Below, piece by piece: positions 16,847 to 27,024 of a stretch of 64,000 nucleotides of DNA. A model generated the notes under the pieces. The model did not search any database. It was not told where the DNA came from and worked only from the letters and a program-made list of their open reading frames with translations. The number at the start of each line of letters is the position of its first letter. Position 1 is the stretch's first letter. The translations under genes were made by a program, and so were the position numbers. The stretch comes from CAVTJX01 sp963735175 (GTDB lineage: Bacteria; Electryoneota; RPQS01): contig CAVTJX010000017.1 in the NCBI GenBank assembly GCA_963735175.1, positions 62,001 to 126,000 on the forward strand, written 5' to 3'.

Positions 16847-17647
16847 TCATCCCAGAACAAGGCGGATATACCAATTGAGGATAGGCTCGCCCAAAAATAA
16901 TGCGACTATGAGGGCAACAGCGAGAAATGGTCCAAACGGGATGGAACGGCCCGCGACGTTCTTGCCTAAAGCCAACAGCGGGATAATCGTCAGGGTCCCC
17001 AACAGGGATGCCAGAAAGATCATCAGCAGGGTCAGTTTCCAGCCGAGGAATGCCCCCGCCATGGCCCCGAAGACCACATCGCCGCCACCCATGGCATCAC
17101 GCTTGAAAATCCACTTTCCCCCGGCAACCATGATGACAAAGATGGCGAACCCTACAACCAAACCAAGCAAACTATCGGCCAGAGGCCGCAATTGGAAGAA
17201 AGCAGCTCCACAAAGTGCTATAATTGTTAGAGGTATCGTAATTGCAAAGGGTAAAAGCCAGTGTTCGAGGTCAATGATGATCAGCGCGAGCAGTGCAACA
17301 AAAAGCATGCCGTACGCAAATGTTGCATAGGACACTCCGAAAAATACGACAGCAAGCAGTGCAAGAATCCCCGCCGCCAGCTCGATCAGCGGGTAGCGTA
17401 GCGATATTCGCTCCCGGCAACCCCGGCAACGACCGCCCAGTGCGAGGAAGCTGAACACAGGGATATTCTCCAACGGCGGAATCAGGCGCCCGCACTTTGG
17501 GCAATGCGATGGAGGGTGGACGATCGACTCCTCGCGCGGGAGCCGCCAGATCAGCACATTGGCGAAACTGCCCAGCGACAGGCCTAAGATGACCACCGGC
17601 GTGTAAACCAGCCACCAGGGCAACGGTCCCCAGGGTGACGGCACCAT
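16847..17647 (-). CDS. pilD: Prepilin peptidase / leader peptidase
   Basis: PilD is an inner-membrane aspartyl protease that cleaves and N-methylates type IV prepilins. The 266-residue protein has the cytoplasmic zinc-type cysteine pairs (CPKCGR and CRGCRE) and multiple membrane helices. The active-site aspartates lie in IDLEHWLLPFA and in MGGGDVVFGAMAG. The start at 17647 (M of MVPSPWGPLP) has GGGGAGG at a good distance; an ATG two codons earlier is too close to that site. It lies after pilB and pilC on the same strand but beyond a terminator hairpin at 17686-17720. Confidence 0.92.
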   Translation of the reverse strand: MVPSPWGPLPWWLVYTPVVILGLSLGSFANVLIWRLPREESIVHPPSHCPKCGRLIPPLENIPVFSFLALGGRCRGCRERISLRYPLIELAAGILALLAVVFFGVSYATFAYGMLFVALLALIIIDLEHWLLPFAITIPLTIIALCGAAFFQLRPLADSLLGLVVGFAIFVIMVAGGKWIFKRDAMGGGDVVFGAMAGAFLGWKLTLLMIFLASLLGTLTIIPLLALGKNVAGRSIPFGPFLAVALIVALFLGEPILNWYIRLVLG

Positions 17648-17685
17648 AACCATGCCTCCCCGCGAGTAGCGGCTTGAATGCAGAA

Positions 17686-17720
17686 AATCGCCGTGGCCGG
17701 AGGACCCGGCCACGGCGATT
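17686..17720 (-). terminator. Terminator after pilC
   Basis: A 15-bp perfect stem AATCGCCGTGGCCGG/CCGGCCACGGCGATT with a 5-base loop lies about 45 bases past the pilC stop. The reverse-strand continuation is TTCTGC, with the T-run partly inside the stem. Confidence 0.65.
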
Positions 17721-17764
17721 ACAGTCAGATCACCATCTCATCGCCGGACAATCCCGCCGACGCC

Positions 17765-19018
17765 TTACGCGCCCGACTGGACCGCGCGGCCAAGCATAAA
17801 CACCGGCAGGTAAATCGAGATCAGGATGATGCCGATCACGCCGCCGATCAAGATAATCATCAACGGTTCGATGAGGGCCGTCAGGCGGCCAATCGTCGCG
17901 TCCACCTGCTTGGAATAAAATTCCGACACCTTTTCCAACAGGCGGTTGATTTCGCCGGTCTCCTCGCCCGTGGCGATGAGCTGGACCACAATGGGCGGAA
18001 TCGTGCCGGTTTTGCGCAAAGCCACCGAAATCGCGAAGCCGTCCTTGATCAACGTCGAGGCGTGGCGCAGGGCGTTGCCCACGACGCGGTTTTCGACCAC
18101 ACGCACGGCGTGGTTCAGCGCTTCGAGCACGGGCACGCCCGATCCGATCAGAATACCGAAGGTGCGCGAAAACTTGTCCATAATCGCGCTCATCATCAGG
18201 CCGCCGAACACGGGGATCCGCAACTTGAAGGTGTCCCAGGCCAGACCGCCGCGGCGGGTCTTGGTCAGCACCCACAGCCCGGCGACGATGGCAAGCAGGA
18301 TCATGAACGCGGCAAACGCGTTATGCACGATCAGCTGCGAAATGTTCATCATGACACGCGTGGCAAACGGCAGCTTGGCGCCGAACTTGTCGTACACGTC
18401 CTTGAACATCGGCACGACGACGACCATCAGGAAGGTTACCACCGCCGTGAGGAAGACCATCGAGAACACCGGGTAACTCAGCGCCGAAATAACCTTGCGG
18501 TGCGTGTCGGACACCGACTCGAGATAGTCGGAAAGCTGACCGAGAATGACATGCAGGTTGCCCGAGACTTCACCGGCGTGAACGAGGGCCACGTAGAGGT
18601 TGGAAAACACGCCGGGGTGCTTGGCCAGCGCCTCAGACAGCGCGTAACCTTTCTTCAAGTCTGTCGAGACCTGGACCAGTACTTTCTTAAAGCGGTAATT
18701 GCGCTCTTCGGTCAGCAGGTTGGTGATCGACTTCTCAATCGTCAGACCGGCGGAGAACATGGTTGAGAGCTGGCGGGTAAAGAATACCAGTGTGCGTAAT
18801 GGCACACGCGTGCGGAACCGGTAGATCGCGAGGCCGATCTGCTCGCCGACGCTCATTTCGTCGATGGCCAGACCGCCGCGGATCTCGCGGACCGAGACGA
18901 TCTGCGAGGCGCCGCGTTTGCGCAGCGTTTCAACAGCGGTCTCGTAGTTCGATGCGCGGAGATTATCTTCGTGCCGTTTGCCGTCGGCGTCCTTGATCAC
19001 ATAAGCATAAGTCGGCAT
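17765..19018 (-). CDS. pilC: Type IV pilus inner-membrane platform protein PilC/GspF
   Basis: The 417-residue PilC/GspF protein opens with MPTYAYVIKDADGKRHEDNL and has two homologous T2SSF domains. The first is around FTRQLSTMFSAGLTIEKSI (about 97-115), and the second is around FSRTFGILIGSGVPVLEAL followed by GEETGEINRLLEKV. Membrane helices follow each domain, including the C-terminal LIEPLMIILIGGVIGIILIS. It forms the inner-membrane platform that couples the PilB and PilT motors to pilin insertion. It is 76 bases downstream of pilB. The frame is intact and the length is normal. Confidence 0.93.
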   Translation of the reverse strand: MPTYAYVIKDADGKRHEDNLRASNYETAVETLRKRGASQIVSVREIRGGLAIDEMSVGEQIGLAIYRFRTRVPLRTLVFFTRQLSTMFSAGLTIEKSITNLLTEERNYRFKKVLVQVSTDLKKGYALSEALAKHPGVFSNLYVALVHAGEVSGNLHVILGQLSDYLESVSDTHRKVISALSYPVFSMVFLTAVVTFLMVVVVPMFKDVYDKFGAKLPFATRVMMNISQLIVHNAFAAFMILLAIVAGLWVLTKTRRGGLAWDTFKLRIPVFGGLMMSAIMDKFSRTFGILIGSGVPVLEALNHAVRVVENRVVGNALRHASTLIKDGFAISVALRKTGTIPPIVVQLIATGEETGEINRLLEKVSEFYSKQVDATIGRLTALIEPLMIILIGGVIGIILISIYLPVFMLGRAVQSGA

Positions 19019-19094
19019 GCGGTAGTACCGGTGGTTAACAGGCTTCTCCCGCGCGGCGGCCAGGGGCGTCGGCGGGCGGGGGCAGCGACGTCGG

Positions 19095-20798
19095 TCAGTA
19101 GTCCTGAACCGTCACACGAAGCAGTTCGTGCGAGGTGGTGATTCCCTTGAAGATCTTGCGGAAAGCGGCATCCCGCAGGGGGATCATGCCGTTGGCGATG
19201 CAGGCTTCGCGGATGTCTTCCTGGTTGGCGTTGTCGAACACGAGGCGGCGGATGTTTTGCTTCATTTCCAGCATCTCGAAGATGCCGGTCCGGCCATGAT
19301 AGCCGGTATTGCGGCAGTGAGCGCAACCGCGGCCCTTGTAAAACTTGCGGCCGTTGAGCTGCTCGCGGGTGAGGTTCAGCACCGCGAGCTCGCTGTCATC
19401 CGGATCGTATTCCTTTTTACAATGCTCGCAGATCTTGCGGACCAGGCGCTGCGCCATCACCAGGTTGAGGCACGAGCCGCAGAGGAACGGCGGCACGCCA
19501 ATATCCAGCAGACGGGTGATCGTGGCCGGAGCGTCATTGGCGTGGACGGTCGAGAACACGAGGTGGCCGGTGAGCGCGAACTTCACCGCGATATCGGCGG
19601 TTTCTTCGTCACGAATTTCACCGATCAACAGCTTGTCCGGGTCCTGCCGCAGAATCGAACGCAGCGTGTGGGCAAAGGTCAAACCGATCATCGCCTTCGT
19701 CTGCACCTGGTTGACGCCGGGAATATGATACTCCACCGGGTCTTCCACGGTGATGATATTGTCTTCTTCGCTCTTGACCTCATTCAGCGCGGCAAACAGT
19801 GTGGTACTCTTGCCGGCGCCGGTGGGGCCGGAGATGATGATCATGCCGTAGGGCTGACGGATCCAGCGGCGGAAGACCTGCAGCGCCTCCTCGTCGAAAC
19901 CGAGCGTCGTCAGATTGTGGGCGAAGCCCGACTTGTCGAGCAGACGCATCACGATCTTTTCGCCCGCCACGGTGGGCAGAATCGACACACGGACGTCGAT
20001 TTCCTTTTCGGAAGTCTTGATCGTCAGGCGGCCGTCCTGCGGCAAGCGCTTCTCGGCGATGTTCAGCTTGCTGAGAATCTTGACGCGCGACACAATACCG
20101 GCGTGGGACGCCTTCGGCGGCCGCATGACTTCGGTCAGCACGCCGTCGATACGGAAACGGATCACCAGGCCTTCGTCGAAAATTTCGATATGGATGTCAG
20201 TGGCGCGTTCCTTGATCGCGTCGGCGATCATGAGGTTCACGAGCTTGACAACCGGCGCGTCCTCGATGCCCACCGTCCGCGTCATGTCGACCAGGCCTTC
20301 TTCTTCCTGATCGGATTCCGCGAAGAACTGGAGGTCGCCGAGGGCTTCGCCGACTTCCTCGCTCTTGCGGATCTTGGCGTAGAGGTTCTCGATCGCCGCG
20401 ATAATCGCCGACGGCGCGGCCACGCAAACGTCGATTGGCCGCCGCGCCAGATTCTGGAGCTGGTCAACGACGACGATGTCGTCGGGGTCGGCCATGCCCA
20501 CCACGAGCTGAGTTTCGTTCAGTTGAATGGGGATGACGAAATTCTGGCGGGCAAACACCTCGGGTACGAGGGTGAGGACGTCCTTGTCGGCCTGCATAAT
20601 CGAATCGGCGGGCAGAAAGCGGATCTGCCATTGCGAGGCCAATGCCGCATAGACCTTTTCCTCGGAAGCATGGCCGAGGGTGATCAGTGTTTCGCCGATC
20701 CGCTTCCTGGTGTCCTTCTGCCGCGCCAGCGCGTCGTTGAGCTGTTGCTGGTTGATGTGGCCTTGCTTCAGCAGAATTTCGCCAAGTTTCTCACGCAT
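19095..20798 (-). CDS. pilB: Type IV pilus assembly ATPase PilB/GspE
   Basis: PilB is the cytoplasmic hexameric ATPase that drives pilus extension. The 567-residue protein has an N-terminal MshEN/GspE_N domain (KLGEILLKQGHINQQQLNDA) and the ATPase core. The core has Walker A GPTGAGKSTT, the Asp box ITVEDPVEY, Walker B-like DKLLIGEIRDEETADI and the His box LTGHLVFSTVHAND. A tetracysteine zinc site (CEHC ... CAHC) lies near the C-terminus. The start ATG is preceded by GTCC-rich sequence and by the terminator of the upstream lipoprotein gene at 20888-20937, so it probably has its own promoter, which I could not identify. The frame is intact. Confidence 0.95.
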   Translation of the reverse strand: MREKLGEILLKQGHINQQQLNDALARQKDTRKRIGETLITLGHASEEKVYAALASQWQIRFLPADSIMQADKDVLTLVPEVFARQNFVIPIQLNETQLVVGMADPDDIVVVDQLQNLARRPIDVCVAAPSAIIAAIENLYAKIRKSEEVGEALGDLQFFAESDQEEEGLVDMTRTVGIEDAPVVKLVNLMIADAIKERATDIHIEIFDEGLVIRFRIDGVLTEVMRPPKASHAGIVSRVKILSKLNIAEKRLPQDGRLTIKTSEKEIDVRVSILPTVAGEKIVMRLLDKSGFAHNLTTLGFDEEALQVFRRWIRQPYGMIIISGPTGAGKSTTLFAALNEVKSEEDNIITVEDPVEYHIPGVNQVQTKAMIGLTFAHTLRSILRQDPDKLLIGEIRDEETADIAVKFALTGHLVFSTVHANDAPATITRLLDIGVPPFLCGSCLNLVMAQRLVRKICEHCKKEYDPDDSELAVLNLTREQLNGRKFYKGRGCAHCRNTGYHGRTGIFEMLEMKQNIRRLVFDNANQEDIREACIANGMIPLRDAAFRKIFKGITTSHELLRVTVQDY

Positions 20799-20887
20799 GA
20801 CGGAACAAACCCATTTCTCGTCCGGAGACCGGACGGTTCACAGAGATAGCTGGCTGTAGCGGGCGGCGAAGCAGCCGCCCGACCTCG

Positions 20888-20937
20888 AAAAAACCGCACG
20901 AGGCCGGAGCACAGGAGCAGCTCCCGGCTCCGGCCTC
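20888..20937 (-). terminator. Terminator of the Ig-like lipoprotein gene
   Basis: An 11-bp stem GAGGCCGGAGC/GCTCCGGCCTC (20900-20937) is followed on the reverse strand by GTGCGGTTTTTT. It lies about 50 bases past the reconstructed stop of the lipoprotein gene (20984), which supports that stop. Confidence 0.75.
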
Positions 20938-20983
20938 ATGCATGCGAACTATGACCGGCGGCGCGCCGCCGGAACCGGCACCG

Positions 20984-23694
20984 TCAGTTGCGGCGGTAAT
21001 TCAGGGTCTGGGAGTCGATCGCTTCCGGATACCCTTCCACTTCCACCGTTACGTCGCCGGTGATTTCCGGAGCCTGGCTGGGGCCAAAGATGTTGGCTTC
21101 CGTCTCCACAATCCAGAGGCTGGTGTGGCCGGGCTCAAACGGTATCGTTACCGCTGTACACGGGACCCGTGCGGCGGTAAGACTGTGACGGCGGCGTGCC
21201 GTTCTCGTCGAGGAAGAACCGGCCGCGCGTCGTGCTGTAGATCACCTTGATGTTGTTGACCGGTGTGCGGAAACCGTCACGCACCAGCGACATGCATTCA
21301 ATCCGGCTGATGGCTCCATCCACCTGGAAATGCCAGGTGGCGGGCATACAGTACAGGTTGATCGTGGGCGACTGCAGCGGGAGCACGAAAGCGATACTCG
21401 CCACCACGGCGTCACTGCCCGCGGTCTCGGCTTGAATGATGACGGTTTCACCCGTAGCCGCGGCGATGTAACGCAGCGCGCTATAGGCCGTGCCGAGCTG
21501 ACCGGCGCCGTTACCGGTATAAACGGTATCGGACTGGACCGAAGCCGTGTCATCTCCCACGCCATACAACAGTGAGAAGAAGACCGCGACGCCTTCGCCG
21601 ACCGGATTAGCGAAGGTGTCCGTCACCACGGCCACCAGCGGCACCGTCCACGAAGCATCGCCAGGACTGGCGTCGATGGCATCGTTGGACGCCTGAATCT
21701 GGATGTGCCGCGGCGGGCCGGCGACGATGTTGATGTTATTCGCCGTCGCCGTAGCAAGACCGGCGGCACGCTTCCCGTCCAGGTGCGGGCTTCGATCACC
21801 ACCGGGCCAGGACGCCAGCCGGAGTTGAACGTGGCCCGGGCAAAGCCGCCCGCGGTCACTGCGGAGTCCAGCGTGCCGTGGCTGTTGATCGTGCATCCGC
21901 TGTTGCCACCCGGCTGCGCCGTGATTTCGAACCATACCACCTGTCCGTCGGGCACGTGATTCTGATTGGCATCGAACACTTCCGCTACAAGCATGCGTCT
22001 GGTCGATACCACCGGTACCGATCACCTGCGGACTCGGATTCGATACCGTAAGACGGATCGAATTCGCGTCGCTGGCGTCGATAATCAACAGTTTCGAGTC
22101 GGTAGCTGTCGAGTCGATTGTCATCGCGGTGACGATCGCGTTGCCGGCCTGCGTCGACGGGCTGAGCGTGCACTCGGCACGGCCCTGGCTGTTGGTGCCG
22201 ACCATGAGCGGGCTGACGGTGCCGAGCGTGGTTGTGAAGACCACCGTCGCCTCGTTCAGGCCAACTCTGTTGCCCAGCGAGTCCGTCACATCCGCCCAGA
22301 CATTTGCCGTCTCGCCGATCAGAATACGCGGCGGGCTGACGGTCATGTTGAGACGGCGCGGAGGCCCGGCGATGATCGTCGGGGAGGCCGTGTCGGAAAT
22401 CGCCGTACCGATCACAGTAACGAAACACCTTCGCGGGCGCCGAAACCGGCGGAATCTGATTACAGAACTTCCAGGTGAATTCGGCCGAACCATGATCCAG
22501 AGTATCGATAGCTGTCTGGCCGCACGTGCTCGTACAGTCATCACGAGCAAGCCGTTGATCGGATTGCCGTCGGCATAGAACGCCCGCACCAGAACTCGTG
22601 CCGTATCAACGCCGGCGATGCCTGTCATCGGATTCATCGATACTGTCACCCAGCCGACTTCCGCAGCTTCAGATACGTGGATGTTCACCGTGTCCGCCAG
22701 GCCAAGACGGGGATAACGCACGATGACCATCGCCGAATCTTCGGACGACAGACTGGCTACGTCGGATTGGAAATAGGAGTTGGCGACGCCGAAGCTGTCG
22801 GTCACCACGTTCGTCTTGACGGAGCCGAATTCCGGCGCGGAGAACTTGATCGTGTCCCCGATAATCGCTGAACCGTATTGGTCTTTCAACGTCACCGTCA
22901 GAATACGATCGCGTGATCCCGTTGTCGGCCTTGATTTCCCACGTCGACGCGCGCCATTTGCAGCGTGCCAAGATTTCCGGTACAGGGAATCCACCCGGAC
23001 CGAATCTTCGCTGCGCAGCGTGTCGATGGCGACCCAGATGGTGAACATTCCATACTGACCGTTGGAATACCACCAGGTCGACGCTTTGCCCGTCGCGTCA
23101 GTGGGACCAATCGGCAGCAAACGACCGCCGTTGCAGCGCACCGGCAGGATGATACCCGGCACACCCAGGTTTGCGGAGTCACTAATCGTACAGGTTACGA
23201 GTAGTGAATCTTCGAACTGGCTGGATACCGACATCTGCCGTTTTGACAGAGTCAGATTCAGGTGAGATACGTAGGCCCGCGCCGGCAGCACCGTCAACTG
23301 CCACAAGTCTGTCTTTGTCCCCACAGCCGCGCGAACCGTAGTTACACCGGTCGCGTTGTAAGACCGAAAGCGGAAATACACGCGTCCAGCCGCGTCCGTG
23401 CTGTCGGTGCCATTGATCAGTTCGACGGATCCGAATGGCTCCAACAGAGTAATGGACACCTCCTGGTTCGGCATCACGCGCCCTTGACCATCCGTCACGA
23501 CGACCCAACCGTCGCACGACGCCGAATCCCCCGGCAGGAACGTGAGCGTATCCGTGGGCATGAAAATCAGCACACTGCCAACGTTACCGCCGTCCGGCTG
23601 TCGGGCCGGGGCCCTTGTCCGTGGAGCATCCGAGGCCCAGCACCATCAGTGTCGCGAGGAGTAGTGCCGCCGCAGCCCACGTTAATTTTCTCAT
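20984..23694 (-). CDS. Large lipoprotein with tandem bacterial Ig-like domains (multiple frameshifts)
   Basis: The gene starts at the ATG at 23694 (ribosome site GGAGG) with a lipoprotein signal MRKLTWAAAALLLATLMVLG-LGC. A frame change near 23607 leads into SVLIFMPTDTLTFLPGDSAS. At least six Big_1/invasin-like Ig modules follow, for example LTVTLKDQYGSAIIGDTIKF, VWADVTDSLGNRVGLNEATV, LVAEVFDANQNHVPDGQVVW and VAVVTDTFANPVGEGVAVFF. Further frame excursions occur near 22990-22900, 22540-22425, 22012-21770 and 21150. After the last, the reading continues FEPGHTSLWIVETEANIFG to NYRRN. Roughly 900 residues result. It probably projects from the outer membrane as an adhesin or stalk. It lies between the SLBB gene and pilB. 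Confidence 0.7.
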
Positions 23695-23835
23695 AGTTGC
23701 CTCCATGCGCCCTCCCATACAGTTAGAATCCAAAGACCGATCGGAAGACTCCCAAACTGAGTTGAAACCCTCCGAGTGATCTCCGATATCGCTCGAGTGT
23801 TCGAACCGCCCGTAGATGAATCACGGGTCTCGGCT

Positions 23836-25524
23836 TTATTTGACTGCCTGAATCACGAAATAGAGCGAGACCAGTTGGGCGGTCACGCCCAGCACCTGCG
23901 TGACATTTTCCAGATTCGTGGTCCGCTTCCGGGCCGGAACGTATACCACATCGCCCGGATCGATGGTCAAAGATTTTTGCCAGCGCACCTGTGAGCCGTT
24001 GCGCGCCTTAACCACGATCGTCTGACTCTTCCAGCCGCCATGATTGGCGCCGCCAGCCTGCCGCAGATAGTAACTGAGTTTTTCGTCCGCCTTCCACTCC
24101 ACCTCGCCCGCATTGTTGACAAATCCTAACACGCGGACACCGAGGGGTTGGCGGGGAATTTCCAGCACATCTCCATCCCGCAGCCGCACCGTCTCCGGAC
24201 CGCCGGGCTTGCCCGGCTTCGGATTCATGTTGATGACGGCGGTGCTGTAACTCCAGCGGCTGAACTCTGCCGCCAGTCCGGGATCGCTGGGGTAGGCGGG
24301 CTCCGGGCGCGTCGTGAGATTGTTGGCCATGACCCTTGACCGCTCCGGTTCCACCAACTCGGGTGGGGTGTGGCGGATGAGCCTCACGGATCCCGCCGCC
24401 GCGGAAGGCAGCAGGCCGCCAGCCAATTCCAGTACCTGACTCACCGTCGTCGTACCCGAAATGATCGGGTAGCCGCCGGGATGGCCCACTTCGCCGCTGA
24501 CCGTCACAGATCCCGTACGCGCGGTATCGGGAAAACCCGCCACATAGACACGGTCGCCGGGACTAAGCGGCGCGTTGGCGTCCGCGTTCCGCAAGTCAAC
24601 CGTCCGCCGCTGGCCGGTGGCCGAAACCACCGACACCGTCGACGAATCGGCCAAACCCGTTATACCGCCGCCCAAGGCGAGCGCATCGCGAACGGCGTCA
24701 CCATCCGCGTATTCAAAGAGCCCACTTTCGTTAACCGCGCCAAAGACGCCGATCTGCAGTCCCGCTCCGGCAACATGCGGCACGTGAATGGTCTGTCCGT
24801 CACGCAGCAGCGGATTGGAATGCAGACTGCCACTGCGGAGAAAGAGCATCAGGTCAGCGTGGCCGGTTACTCGTCCGTCACGGTCCACGAGTTCGATCCG
24901 CCGCTGCGAGACTTCGGGCGCGATGGTCGAATCCCGGCCGGTCAATGCCAGCTGCCGCTTGAAGCCGCCCGCCGCCTCGATGGCATCAGCGACCCGCGCC
25001 GTCGCCGGCAGCACGACCGTGCCCGGCATTTGCACCAGACCGGTAACGTGCACCCGGAAGCGCCGTGGAGTCACCAGTGAGATCGATACGCGCCCGACAC
25101 GAAGGGCTTTCGCCACCGCATCCTCGATCCGCAACCGGGCCTCGGACAAAGTCACGCCGCCGACGGGTACCAATCCCACGTAGGGAATGATGACGTCGCC
25201 TTCACCGTTCACCGGCGTCAGGTTTTCGACATAGGCCGGCTGCCAGAAGACCACGTCCAGTACATCGCCGGGTCCGACGGTGTATTCGGCGGGGTCGATG
25301 GTCCCTTCAAAGAACGTGTCGCCGGACGGCGTCGAGGTCAGCCGTCCCGCGCGCTGAAAACCTTCCAGTCCCGTGCGCCCCGCCCGGGATTCGGGCAGGG
25401 GCGACACGGACTGTGCATATGCCATCAGGTGTCCCGAAGCCAGTGCCAGGGCGCAGAGCCAGACCCCATAGCAGAGAAGGCCGCGGATTGCTTTGGACAC
25501 TACGGACTTACTTCCCGTCGTCAT
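23836..25524 (-). CDS. Polysaccharide-export-type protein with several SLBB domains
   Basis: This 562-residue secreted protein has a signal peptide and a Poly_export domain (EYTVGPGDVLDVVFWQPAYV, then VNGEGDVIIPYVGLVPVGGV). Several SLBB domains follow (FRVHVTGLVQMPGTVVLP, QIGVFGAVNESGLFEYADG, SVTVSGEVGHPGGYPII, VRVLGFVNNAGEVEW). A C-terminal hydrophobic helix (VTAQLVSLYFVIQAV) could insert in the outer membrane. Wza/GfcE-type proteins form outer-membrane channels for polysaccharides. The ATG at 25524 overlaps the unrepaired pilQ stop (ATGA), so it is translationally coupled to the pilus secretin. No glycan synthesis gene is adjacent, so a direct role with the pilus machinery is plausible but unproven. 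Confidence 0.82.
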   Translation of the reverse strand: MTTGSKSVVSKAIRGLLCYGVWLCALALASGHLMAYAQSVSPLPESRAGRTGLEGFQRAGRLTSTPSGDTFFEGTIDPAEYTVGPGDVLDVVFWQPAYVENLTPVNGEGDVIIPYVGLVPVGGVTLSEARLRIEDAVAKALRVGRVSISLVTPRRFRVHVTGLVQMPGTVVLPATARVADAIEAAGGFKRQLALTGRDSTIAPEVSQRRIELVDRDGRVTGHADLMLFLRSGSLHSNPLLRDGQTIHVPHVAGAGLQIGVFGAVNESGLFEYADGDAVRDALALGGGITGLADSSTVSVVSATGQRRTVDLRNADANAPLSPGDRVYVAGFPDTARTGSVTVSGEVGHPGGYPIISGTTTVSQVLELAGGLLPSAAAGSVRLIRHTPPELVEPERSRVMANNLTTRPEPAYPSDPGLAAEFSRWSYSTAVINMNPKPGKPGGPETVRLRDGDVLEIPRQPLGVRVLGFVNNAGEVEWKADEKLSYYLRQAGGANHGGWKSQTIVVKARNGSQVRWQKSLTIDPGDVVYVPARKRTTNLENVTQVLGVTAQLVSLYFVIQAVK

Positions 25525-26960
25525 GCTTGACATTCGGCATGAACTTTTCTTCCACTTCCTGGACGCGCGGCGGCAAGCTGCATGCCGTAGCCGGTGCCGA
25601 GGATGTGCGGCGTGACCTGGATGATGAGGTCGGTCTTGCGCGTCAATTCGGACGTGTGACGGAAGACCGAACCGAGGAACGGCAGGTCGCCGAGGAACGG
25701 CACGCGATGCACCGACTTCGTCGATTCGACGCCGAGCAGACCGCCGATGATCACCGTCTCGCCGTCCTTGATGCGGATCGTGGTGTTCGACGTGCGCCGC
25801 TTGACCCACGGAACCTGCGTGTCGGACGACTCGATGAACTGGAAGATCGACGACAGTTCGGGCGCGATCTCGGTGGTGATATAGCCGTCGCTGTTGATCT
25901 TGGGCCGCACGAACAGGCGGACGCCGACGACGGCGCGTTCAATCTGCACCTGGCCGCCGACACCACCCGAACGGGCGATGTAGGGAATTTCGTCCACGAC
26001 CTGAATCGCGGCGGTCTTGTTGTTGAGGGTCGCCACGGCGGTGTTGGCCAGGACTTCGGCGCGACCGCGCTTCATGAGCAGATCGAGAGCGACTTCAAAC
26101 GCCGTCACCTGCTTGGCCCAGTAGCCAAGGCGGCGCGTCTCGAGCGGGAAGAACGGCATGGTGGTCGGCGTGCGGCCCGCTGCGCCGGGTCGAGGCTCGT
26201 CAAGCTGGATTGGAACTGCGGCGTCAGCGGGATTGCCGTTGGCGTCCACCGCCATTTCGGAAATCACGGTGGAGATCTGCGAGAGCCGGTTCCAATCGAT
26301 GCCGAGCTGCTGCTCGTCGTCGACGGCGACTTCGATCATGCGGCATTCGAGCACGATCTGCAGCGCCGGACGGTCGACTTCCTGAATCACCCGCTGAATG
26401 TCGGAGTAGACCTTGGGGCTGGTGATCAGCAGCACCTTGTTACCGGTGGTGTCGATGGAAATCGCGGCGCCAAAGGTCTCCAGCATGCGGCCGATCGTGA
26501 CCGCGTCGGTGTACTTCAGGTCAAGCACGTACGAGGTCAGGCCCACCTGCTCCTTGAGCTGCTTGGAGGGGGCCACGAGGAACGACCGGCCCACGATTTC
26601 GTAGGACAAACCCGCCGCGCGGACCACGAGGTTCATGGCCTGCTCGATGGGAACGTCCCGCAGATGGACCGAGATGCGTTCTTCCTTGTTGACGCCGGGG
26701 CCAGTCACGATGTTGTAGCCGCTCTTCTCGGCGAGAATCGCGAGCACGGAAGGAAGGAACGAGTCGTCGGCGTCGATCGTCACGAGGCGGGACAGGGCGT
26801 CTTCACTCGTCCCCGTCTGGGCGACGGCTAAGCCCTGCCGCGCCGGAGTGGCTACCGTCAGAAGCAGAGCCAGCATCGCGAGTGCAATCGTCAAGCCGGC
26901 CGGCGGTCGCGCATCTCCACGAGGGAAGCGCGGGGGGAATTGCTTTGCAAGGCTCAACAA
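25508..26960 (-). CDS. pilQ: Type IV pilus secretin PilQ (short form)
   Basis: This secretin forms the outer-membrane pore of the pilus. It has a signal anchor, an STN-like N0 domain (about 58-110, YNIVTGPGVNKEERISVHL), one N1-like domain (TSYVLDLKYTDAVTIGRML) and the secretin core with ETVIIGGLLGVESTKSVHRV, VPFLGDLPFLGSVFRH and LIIQVTPHIL. AMIN domains of larger PilQs are absent. The TTG at 26960 is used as start because of the AGAGGT upstream and the hydrophobic leader. The uninterrupted frame stops at 25521. Removing one T in CAGCTTGCCG gives the more natural tail QLPPRVQEVEEKFMPNVK and a stop at 25508. Confidence 0.88.
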
Positions 26961-27024
26961 AAACTTACCTCTTCAGCAAATAGGTTAGTATGGGAATGAC
27001 ACATTGACGGATTGAAAACGCCGT

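Noticed and set aside
19128..20849. Plus-strand open frame of 573 codons
   Set aside because: It mirrors the intact pilB gene; no signal, motif or ribosome site.
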